From Fontisphaera persica (GTDB lineage Bacteria; Verrucomicrobiota; Verrucomicrobiia; Limisphaerales; Fontisphaeraceae): a stretch of 64,000 nt of DNA. Positions 57,723 to 64,000 of the stretch are shown in pieces. The position numbers and the translations under genes were made by a program. The notes below the pieces were generated by a model that had not been told where the DNA came from, ran no database searches, and saw only the letters and a program-made list of their open reading frames with translations. Each line of letters opens with the position of its first letter. The first letter of the stretch is position 1. Where the stretch lies: positions 2,356,001 through 2,420,000 of the forward strand of contig NZ_CP116615.1 in the NCBI RefSeq assembly GCF_024832785.1, written 5' to 3'.

Positions 57723-58424
57723 ATGATGGAAACGATTAATCTGGAATGGTTCACGGGGGGCGATTTGGGGACCACGCCGACCAACTGGCCCGCGCTGGTC
57801 TTGGGTCTGTTGCTTTCGATGGCGTGCGGCCACGTGGTGTCGTGGGTCTATATGACCACCCACTCCGGCCTGTCGTACTCGCGCACCTTCGTCAACTCAC
57901 TGGTGTTGCTGCCGCCAATTGTATGTCTGGTGATGCAGGTGCTGACCAACAACTTGGTCACGGCGTTTGGCCTGATGGCAGTCTTTGCCATTGTGCGATT
58001 CCGCAACATCCTCCGGGACACGCTGGACACCACCTACCTGCTGATTAGCTTGGTGGTGGGAATGGCGGCGGGCACCCAAAAATTCGCCAGCGCGGCAGTC
58101 GGGTGCGCGCTGTTTTCGGTGGCGATGCTCTATTTGTGGTACTCCTCCTACGGCAGCCGGCATCGGTACGACCTGATCGTCAATTTGCACTGGGAGCGGA
58201 CTTTGAATGAGCTGCCCGAACTGACACGCTTGTTAAGCCGGCATAGTTGGCGCGCACATTTGGCCAGCCAACGGACGAACGATGGCTATGAGGGCGCGGA
58301 TTTGTCGTACCGACTGCTGCTGCGGAATCCAGCACGGGTGCAAGACCTGCTGAGCGAATTGCGGGCGGTGCCCGGCGTGTCGCGGGTTTCTTCGATGGCG
58401 GCGGAGGACGAATCGGAAATCTAA
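57723..58424 (+). CDS. DUF4956 membrane protein
   Basis: 233 residues from the first of two ATGs, after GGAGAAAGG. About five transmembrane helices in the N-terminal two thirds (ALVLGLLLSMACGHVVSWVY, LVLLPPIVCLVMQVL, LVTAFGLMAVFAIVRFR, LLISLVVGMAAG, FASAAVGCALFSVAMLYLWY). The conserved loop FAIVRFRNILRDTLDTTY is the DUF4956 signature. A cytoplasmic C-terminal domain (NLHWERTLNELPELTRLL) follows. DUF4956 has no known biochemical role; in other genomes it clusters with VTC/CotH-type genes. First gene of the operon; HlyD-type gene follows after 2 bp. Confidence 0.85.
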   Translation: MMETINLEWFTGGDLGTTPTNWPALVLGLLLSMACGHVVSWVYMTTHSGLSYSRTFVNSLVLLPPIVCLVMQVLTNNLVTAFGLMAVFAIVRFRNILRDTLDTTYLLISLVVGMAAGTQKFASAAVGCALFSVAMLYLWYSSYGSRHRYDLIVNLHWERTLNELPELTRLLSRHSWRAHLASQRTNDGYEGADLSYRLLLRNPARVQDLLSELRAVPGVSRVSSMAAEDESEI

Positions 58425-58426
58425 AG

Positions 58427-59533
58427 ATGAAATCACTGCCTACCATTCCTGCCCCGGTGGGGACCCTCTGGCGCGAAGTACGGGTCCGGATTATGCCCGT
58501 CCTGATGTTTGGCTTGCTGGTGTGGTGCATTGTCGGACTCTGGACGCAGGTGAACCGCGCACAAACCCTGGCCGGAGTGGGCGAGGGAGTGCGCGCGCTG
58601 GTCACCAGTCCCCAGAGGGGGTGGCTGCTCGATATAAAAGTCAAGCCGTATCAACTGGTCAACCAAGGCGATCCGCTGGCCGTGATCCAGCCGGCGGACT
58701 CGCGCATGCTCCTGGATTTTCTGCAATCGGAGGTGCAGTTGGCGCGGCTGCGGTTCCAACCGGCGGTCGCCGACCAAAACGCGATGAACTATGAACGAAT
58801 CCGGGTGGAACTGCTGCGCATGAAGTCCGAGTTGGCCATCGCCAAGGTGAACTTGCAGCGCGCGCAAAACGAGGTCGAGCGCAACCGTCCGCTCTACCTG
58901 GAAAAACTGGTTTCCGAGGATGTGTACGACTTGAGCCTCAAGACGTACGAGGCCTTCCAGGCGGAGGTTACCGAAAAGACCAGAGGCGTGGAGGAATTGG
59001 AGCGGCAGATGGCAAGCCTGCGCGCGCTGGGTGACCCGCAGGTGGCGCCAAAGGATGCACGGCTGGAGGCGCTGCTCAAGCGGCTGGAGGCCACGCAATC
59101 CCTGGCGGCCAGCAATTGGGGGCCGATCACGCTGGTGGCGCCCATTTCAGGCATGGTGGCCGCGATCAATCGTCAACCAGGGGAATATCTGATGGATGGC
59201 GAACCGGTTCTGAACGTTCATTCGTTGTGGAGCGACCGGGTGGTGGGTTATCTGCGGCAGCCGTATCCCGTGGATCCGCAGGTTGGCTTGGCCGTCAAGA
59301 TTACTACCCGCACCCGAAGCCGGCAGCAGTTTTGGTCCTCGGTGGTGCAGGTGGGGGCGCAGGTGGAAGTGATCACCAACGCCTTGGCGTATGTCCGCCA
59401 AGGCGCGCTGGTGGATGTTGGCCTGCCGATCATTATTGAAGTGCCGCCTGCCGCGCGTATTCGGCCGGGGGAAATAGTGGATTTGTGGATCAAGCCCCCG
59501 GCGGCCAACCGGGAAATTGGCCACACAAACTGA
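58427..59533 (+). CDS. HlyD/membrane-fusion-family periplasmic adaptor
   Basis: 368 residues. N-terminal transmembrane helix (VLMFGLLVWCIVGLWTQV), barrel-sandwich start GEGVRALVTSPQRGWLLDIKV, then a long coiled coil (about 95-215, e.g. QNEVERNRPLYLEKL), and the return strand NWGPITLVAPISGMVAAIN with GEYLMDGEPVLNV. The last third is a beta-barrel (DVGLPIIIEVPPA). Bridges an inner-membrane partner and an outer-membrane TolC-type channel; both kinds are encoded in this operon (DUF4956 and the last gene). Confidence 0.87.
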   Translation: MKSLPTIPAPVGTLWREVRVRIMPVLMFGLLVWCIVGLWTQVNRAQTLAGVGEGVRALVTSPQRGWLLDIKVKPYQLVNQGDPLAVIQPADSRMLLDFLQSEVQLARLRFQPAVADQNAMNYERIRVELLRMKSELAIAKVNLQRAQNEVERNRPLYLEKLVSEDVYDLSLKTYEAFQAEVTEKTRGVEELERQMASLRALGDPQVAPKDARLEALLKRLEATQSLAASNWGPITLVAPISGMVAAINRQPGEYLMDGEPVLNVHSLWSDRVVGYLRQPYPVDPQVGLAVKITTRTRSRQQFWSSVVQVGAQVEVITNALAYVRQGALVDVGLPIIIEVPPAARIRPGEIVDLWIKPPAANREIGHTN

Positions 59534-59544
59534 CTAGCTTGTTT

Positions 59545-60606
59545 ATGAAACCGACCTCCGCTTCCAGCCCGCCAGGCGGCGCTGCAACCTCGCGACGCCT
59601 TTTCCCCGGGCTGCCGCTGGTGCTGGCGGCGGCCTTGTCCGGGCAGACCGCCGAATCCGTCCGGTCATTCTACGGTTTGCGGGACGCTTCGGCAGCGGTG
59701 GCGCTGGATGCGCAGCATTTCGCGGTGGCGGATGATGAGGACAATCTGATTCGCGTTTATCGCCGCGAGGGCGGCGCGCCGATTTTCTCGTTGGATTTGT
59801 CCCGGTACCTGCGGGTGGATCCAGCCGTTCCGGAGGCGGATTTGGAAGGGGCGGCGCGGGTGGGCGAGCTAATTTACTGGATTACCTCCCATGGCCGCAA
59901 TCTGGCCGGGGAGGTGGCGCCAAGCCGCCAGCGCTTTTTCGCCACCACCGGCTCGATTCGCAATGGAGAAGTGGACTTGCGACCGGTTGGAATTCCCTAT
60001 ACCCGGCTGCTGGAGGATTTGATGGCGCATCCGCCGCTGCAACGGTTCCACCTGGCCGCCGCCTCGCGGCTGCCGCCCAAAGCGCCGGGAGCGCTGAACA
60101 TCGAGGCATTGGCGGCGACGCCCGAGGGACATTTGTGGATTGGTTTTCGCAATCCAGTGCCAGAAGGAAAAGCCTTGTTGGTGCCGCTGCTGAATCCCGG
60201 CAAAGTAATCCTGGGCGAACGGGCAATATTGGGCGAACCGCTGCAATTGGCGCTGGGGGGGCGGGGGCTGCGCAGCATGACCCGCTGGCGTGGACAATAT
60301 CTCCTAATCGCTGGTTCGCATGATGGGCGGGGACAATCGGAGATGTACCGCTGGAGCGGGCGGCTGGACGACGCGCTGCAGCGCCTGTCGCATGCCAGCT
60401 TGGTCGGACTGAATCCGGAAGCCCTAGCAGAGTTTTTTGAACCGGCAGATGACCTGCTCGTGGTCAGCGACGACGGAAACTACAAACCACCGAGAGTGCT
60501 TGGGCGAAAACCCAAAGGCATCTACCAGAAACAATTCCGGGCCGCCATCATTCCCGCTGCCGCGGTTCTGCCCGGGCCGGTCAGCGCGGCGGCGAAGCCA
60601 GATTAA
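59545..60606 (+). CDS. Secreted DUF3616-type protein
   Basis: 353 residues from MKPTSASS. Signal peptide (LFPGLPLVLAAALSGQTA). DUF3616-type pattern: FAVADDEDNLIRVYRREGG, GALNIEALAATPEGHLWIGF, LGGRGLRSMTRWRGQYLLIAG, and DDLLVVSDDGNY near the end. Beta-propeller-like. Function unknown, presumably periplasmic or surface, binding or processing something related to the operon product. Confidence 0.7.
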   Translation: MKPTSASSPPGGAATSRRLFPGLPLVLAAALSGQTAESVRSFYGLRDASAAVALDAQHFAVADDEDNLIRVYRREGGAPIFSLDLSRYLRVDPAVPEADLEGAARVGELIYWITSHGRNLAGEVAPSRQRFFATTGSIRNGEVDLRPVGIPYTRLLEDLMAHPPLQRFHLAAASRLPPKAPGALNIEALAATPEGHLWIGFRNPVPEGKALLVPLLNPGKVILGERAILGEPLQLALGGRGLRSMTRWRGQYLLIAGSHDGRGQSEMYRWSGRLDDALQRLSHASLVGLNPEALAEFFEPADDLLVVSDDGNYKPPRVLGRKPKGIYQKQFRAAIIPAAAVLPGPVSAAAKPD

Positions 60607-60626
60607 GTGAAGTGAGGTTTAGGACC

Positions 60627-63005
60627 ATGCACCTGCCAATTGCTTTGAAACCGCGGCGCCGCGTTGAAGCTCGATCCCGGCTGAACAGCGGGAAGACCTG
60701 GCTGCTCTGCCTGATGCTCGCCGGCACTCCGGCTTCCAGCCAGATTGTCATTAACGAGGTCTTGGCCAACAACAAGGGAGTGTTGACCCAGGAGGGGGTG
60801 ACCCCGGATTACGTCGAGCTGTACAATCCCACCTCGCAAGCGCTCAGTGTGGCGGGCATGCGGCTCACCGATGACCCGGCGCAGCCGGCCAAATTTGTGT
60901 TTCCAGCCGGAACCGTCATTGAGGCGGGGGGACATCTGCTGGTGCTTTGCACGACCAATCCCCTGTCGTCCGAATTGCGGGCCAACTTTGGTTTGAGCAG
61001 CTCGGGCGATCTGCTGCAGCTATACGCCGCCGACGGAACCACCCTTGTGGATGCGGTGGTGTTTGGTTTGCAGGTGCCCAACCTCAGTGTGGGGCGCGTG
61101 CCCGATGGCGCGGGCGCCTGGCAATTGAACCAACCGTCGCCGCGCGAGCCAAACGAAGCGCAGCCGCTGGCGCCACCCGTTGGGCTGAGAATCAATGAAT
61201 GGATGGCCCGTCCGGCAACTGGCGACGACTGGTTGGAACTTTACAACACCGCAAGCCTGCCGGTTTCGTTGACTGGTTTGGTCCTGACCGATCGTCCGGT
61301 GGGCACGCCCACCAATCGGGCGCTGTTGGCGCTCTCGTTTGTTGGCGCGCGTGGTTTCGCCAAGTTTCAGGCCACGGATTTGGAGAAGATGGACGCGGAT
61401 CACCTGGACTTCAAGCTGGGATCCAGCGGCGAGACGCTTACCTTGTACGCTGCCGATCGCTCAACCATCCTTGATCGCGTCACGTTTGGCAGCCAGGCAC
61501 CGAACGTTTCGCAGGGCCGTGCCCCGGATGGCAGCGCAAACATCGTCTCTTTCCCGCCCGGCTTCGCCACCCCGGACGAGCCGAACATGGCCCTCATCAC
61601 CAACGTGGTCATCTCTGAAGTGTTGAGCCATACGGATCCGCCACTGGAGGACGCGATCGAGCTGCACAACCCCACGGCGGTGCCGGTGGACATCAGCAAT
61701 TGGTGGCTGAGCGACTCGGCCGCCGAACTGAAGAAGTACCGCATTCCGGTAGGGACGGTCATTCCCGCGGGTGGGTATTGGGTGTGTTATGAATACCAGT
61801 TTGGCGCCACCGGCGGGTTCTCCCTCGATTCCGCGGAAGGCGACGAAGTGTTTTTGAGTGCAGGCGACGCCACCGGCAACCTGACGGGGAGCCAGCTCTG
61901 GACGAGCTTTGGCGCACTGAAGAACGGGGTCTCCGCCGGCCGCGTCCCCACGAGCCTGGGCACCGATTTCGTGCCGCTGCGCGAGCGCACCTTCGGCGTG
62001 GACAACCCCAGCGCCATCACTCAATTTCGCACTGGCACAGGCCGGCCCAACGCGGGGCCGCGCGTTGGGCCGGTGGTTATCAGCGAGATTCACTTTCAAC
62101 CGCCGGCGAGCGTGACCAGCGCCGACGAGGAGTTTGTGGAGTTGCACAACCCCACGGGGAATCCCGTCGCGCTTTACGATCCGCTCCATCCCACCAACCG
62201 GTGGCGGATTCGGGATGGCGTCAGCTTCGATCTGCCCCCCAACACAACGCTGGCCGCAGGGGGATATTTGGTGCTTGTCAGCTTCGACCCAGTCACGGCG
62301 CCGGGCAAGCTGGCCGCGTTCCGCGCCAAGTTTGCAGTTCCGGCGCAGGTGCCGGTCCTAGGACCGTATGAAGGGAAGTTGAGCGATGCCGGAGAAACCC
62401 TGAAATTGCTGTGGCCGGACAAACCCGAAGGACCGGCGGAGCATAATCCAGGCTACGTGCCGTATGAATTGGTGGAGATGGTCAAATACCAGCCGGGACC
62501 CCCATGGCCCAGCGGCGCGGCAGGCACGGGGCAGTCGCTGCAACGGCGCGACGCCTTGAGCTATGGCAATGAGCCTTTGAATTGGTATGTGGGCGCGCCA
62601 ACCGCCGGCCGAGCCAACGTGGTGGACAGCGACGGAGACGGGATGCCCGACGAGTGGGAAATCGCCCACGGGCTGGCACCGTATTCGAACGGCGACGCGG
62701 ACTTGGACTTGGATGCGGATGGGATGAGCAATCGCGCCGAGTTCTTGGCGGGGACTGATCCCCAAAATCAGCAAAGCACACTGCGCTTGAGTATCGCCCG
62801 GGCGGGGGACGGTGGGTTGCAGGTATGCTTCTCCGGGGTGACGGGGCGCAACTACACCATCCAACGTCGCGGCCTGGCGCTGACCGACCCGTGGCAGGCG
62901 GTGACGAACCTCGGCCCGGCGGCACACAGCGGGCCGGTGCTCGTGCCCCTGCCGATGGGGCTGGACGGCGCCATCTACCGGGTCACACTCTCGTGGCAAC
63001 CCTGA
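60627..63005 (+). CDS. Secreted lamin-tail-domain protein with calcium-binding C-terminus
   Basis: 792 residues from ATG 60627 (AGGACC upstream; a GTG 15 nt earlier is possible). Signal peptide (KTWLLCLMLAGTPASSQ). Four lamin-tail (LTD) Ig-like units begin near residues 39, 186, 326 and 481: IVINEVLANN, RINEWMARPA, VVISEVLSHTD, VVISEIHFQPP, each with the xELYNPTxxxVxLxGW-type pattern. Near 667-710 come Ca-binding loops DSDGDGMPDEWE and DADGMSNRAEF (thrombospondin type-3/dockerin-like), and a final beta domain. A big surface or exported adhesin-like protein, the likely cargo of the flanking adaptor-TolC genes. Confidence 0.85.
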   Translation: MHLPIALKPRRRVEARSRLNSGKTWLLCLMLAGTPASSQIVINEVLANNKGVLTQEGVTPDYVELYNPTSQALSVAGMRLTDDPAQPAKFVFPAGTVIEAGGHLLVLCTTNPLSSELRANFGLSSSGDLLQLYAADGTTLVDAVVFGLQVPNLSVGRVPDGAGAWQLNQPSPREPNEAQPLAPPVGLRINEWMARPATGDDWLELYNTASLPVSLTGLVLTDRPVGTPTNRALLALSFVGARGFAKFQATDLEKMDADHLDFKLGSSGETLTLYAADRSTILDRVTFGSQAPNVSQGRAPDGSANIVSFPPGFATPDEPNMALITNVVISEVLSHTDPPLEDAIELHNPTAVPVDISNWWLSDSAAELKKYRIPVGTVIPAGGYWVCYEYQFGATGGFSLDSAEGDEVFLSAGDATGNLTGSQLWTSFGALKNGVSAGRVPTSLGTDFVPLRERTFGVDNPSAITQFRTGTGRPNAGPRVGPVVISEIHFQPPASVTSADEEFVELHNPTGNPVALYDPLHPTNRWRIRDGVSFDLPPNTTLAAGGYLVLVSFDPVTAPGKLAAFRAKFAVPAQVPVLGPYEGKLSDAGETLKLLWPDKPEGPAEHNPGYVPYELVEMVKYQPGPPWPSGAAGTGQSLQRRDALSYGNEPLNWYVGAPTAGRANVVDSDGDGMPDEWEIAHGLAPYSNGDADLDLDADGMSNRAEFLAGTDPQNQQSTLRLSIARAGDGGLQVCFSGVTGRNYTIQRRGLALTDPWQAVTNLGPAAHSGPVLVPLPMGLDGAIYRVTLSWQP

Positions 63006-63023
63006 CGCCGGTATTGCCGTCCT

Positions 63024-64000
63024 ATGACTAACACTCTTCCGACTTTGAAGCAGGCTGCCGTGCTGGCAGCGGTGTGGGGTGGTTTGCTGTTGCTCTCCCC
63101 TGTCCACGGCCTCGCCCAGGAGCAATCACCGACGTTCCGCCCCATTACGCTTTTGGAGTGCATCCAAACCGCCCTCCTCAAGAACCATGCGCTCCAGATC
63201 CAGCGGTTGAACCCGGCCATCGCCCGCAACACGCTGCGCGGGTCGTATGGCTACTATGATCCCTGGTTCACCGCCGACGTGCGGCGCGAGAGCCTTTCGG
63301 ACAGCGGCGGTTTTGACCCGGCGGACTTCAGCAAGGACGCCGTCTATCGCGCGGACTCGACGACGGCACGCCTGGCGCTCACCGGTGTTCTGCCAACCGG
63401 CGCGCGCTACACGCTGGGCGGCGATTACGCGAACAGTTACGGAACCCGCAACTTCATGGATTTTGATTCCTACAATCTCAACGCGGATTTAACCCTGCAA
63501 CAGCCGTTGCTCAAGAACTTCTGGATTGACCAGGGCCGGATGACGATTCAGATCAACAAGCATAATTTGAAGATAACCGAGCTGGGGGTGAGGTACCTGG
63601 CCAACGACGTGATCAACCAGGTCCAATTAGCCTATTACGAGCTGCTGTATGCTCGCGAATACTTGGGTATTCAGCAAGGGCTGGTGGCGATGCGCCACCG
63701 GCTGCTGGCCGGTGTCAACCGCCAGATTGAGGTCGGTATGCTCACCCCGCCGGATGCGCAATTGGCGCAGTCCCAGTTGGCGGTGGCGCAGGCGGAATGC
63801 GTGAGCGCGAGCAACCTGGTCGTGCTCGCGGAGAATGCGCTGAAGACCATCTTGGGCGAGGCTCATGACCAGGCGCCGGCAAGGCGGCTTCTGCCCCAAG
63901 AGCAGTTGATTACGGTGCCGGAGGCGTTTGACCTACACGAAAGTTGGACCCGGGCATTGCGCCTGCGCGCCGATCTGGCGCAACTGCGGCTGGATTTGAA
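63024..64000 (+). CDS. TolC-family outer-membrane efflux protein, 3' end cut by window
   Basis: 325 codons to the window edge, no stop. N-terminal signal peptide (LAAVWGGLLLLSPVHGLAQ), then PITLLECIQTALLKNHALQIQRL, the usual TolC repeat start (LxEAIxxALxxNxxL). The helical coil LAYYELLYAREYLGIQQGL, VGMLTPPDAQLAQSQLAVAQAE, then NALKTILG. Forms the trimeric outer-membrane channel with the HlyD-type adaptor encoded three genes earlier. Start at ATG 63024. Confidence 0.9.
   Translation, partial: MTNTLPTLKQAAVLAAVWGGLLLLSPVHGLAQEQSPTFRPITLLECIQTALLKNHALQIQRLNPAIARNTLRGSYGYYDPWFTADVRRESLSDSGGFDPADFSKDAVYRADSTTARLALTGVLPTGARYTLGGDYANSYGTRNFMDFDSYNLNADLTLQQPLLKNFWIDQGRMTIQINKHNLKITELGVRYLANDVINQVQLAYYELLYAREYLGIQQGLVAMRHRLLAGVNRQIEVGMLTPPDAQLAQSQLAVAQAECVSASNLVVLAENALKTILGEAHDQAPARRLLPQEQLITVPEAFDLHESWTRALRLRADLAQLRLDL

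Overview
The window looks like a chromosomal segment from a GC-rich Verrucomicrobiota bacterium, probably near Limisphaera/Pedosphaera. This is inferred from the gene mix: a PEP-CTERM surface protein with autotransporter-type beta-strand repeats, short tandem prepilin-like H-X9-DG family proteins, an alternative complex III operon, a futalosine-type (MqnP-like) prenyltransferase, and many secreted beta-propeller, beta-helix and glycosidase-like proteins. I see no phage, transposase, CRISPR array or rRNA. Two tRNAs are present, Leu-CAA and Gln-UUG, both with encoded CCA.

Layout. 1-4.1 kb: two surface or secreted proteins, the first cut by the window edge. 4.4-9.8 kb: a DUF971 protein coupled to a 3-dehydroquinate-synthase-like (EboD type) enzyme, two tandem paralogous prepilin-like proteins, a Tat-exported methyltransferase and a secreted beta-helix protein. 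9.8-17.6 kb (minus strand): a methyltransferase, a nitroreductase, asparagine synthase, a small secreted protein with Phe/Pro five-residue repeats, a duplicated kinase-like protein, an Ogt-type DNA repair protein and two membrane-tail-anchored coiled-coil proteins. 17.7-28.8 kb (minus strand): one tightly overlapped respiratory operon, actABCDEF, then a small membrane protein, a CcoN-like subunit that has lost its metal-ligand histidines, a CcoO-like monohaem protein and a membrane-anchored cytochrome c. 29.2-36.7 kb: hisD-hisC, a B12-binding radical SAM protein, tRNA-Leu, an S9 peptidase, an MqnP-like UbiA protein and tRNA-Gln. 36.9-48.1 kb: a kinase/nucleotidyltransferase fusion, a divergent arsR-acr3 arsenite operon with a readable promoter, and a complete seven-gene mrpABCDEFG Na+/H+ antiporter operon. 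48.2-54.5 kb (minus strand): a secreted carbohydrate-related island with a beta-propeller, a glycosidase-like/SUMF1 fusion, a GH5-like enzyme and a truncated glycosidase remnant. 54.6-64 kb: an NtrB/NtrC-type two-component pair divergent from a plus-strand operon of DUF4956 membrane protein, HlyD-type adaptor, DUF3616 protein, four-lamin-tail-domain exported protein and TolC-type outer-membrane protein (cut by the window end).

How the parts may work together. The act operon would oxidise menaquinol, and the MqnP-like enzyme fits menaquinone synthesis. The oxidase-derived subunits at the end of the operon cannot by themselves reduce oxygen, because the ligand histidines are gone, so a real terminal oxidase should lie elsewhere. 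The Mrp antiporter fits Na+/pH homeostasis coupled to that respiratory chain. The last 10 kb is the best candidate for an undescribed system. It has its own sigma-54 activator pair, a sigma-54-like promoter with a palindrome just upstream, an inner-membrane DUF4956 protein, a periplasmic adaptor, an outer-membrane channel and a large lamin-tail-domain protein as the likely exported cargo, with no ABC or RND pump in view.
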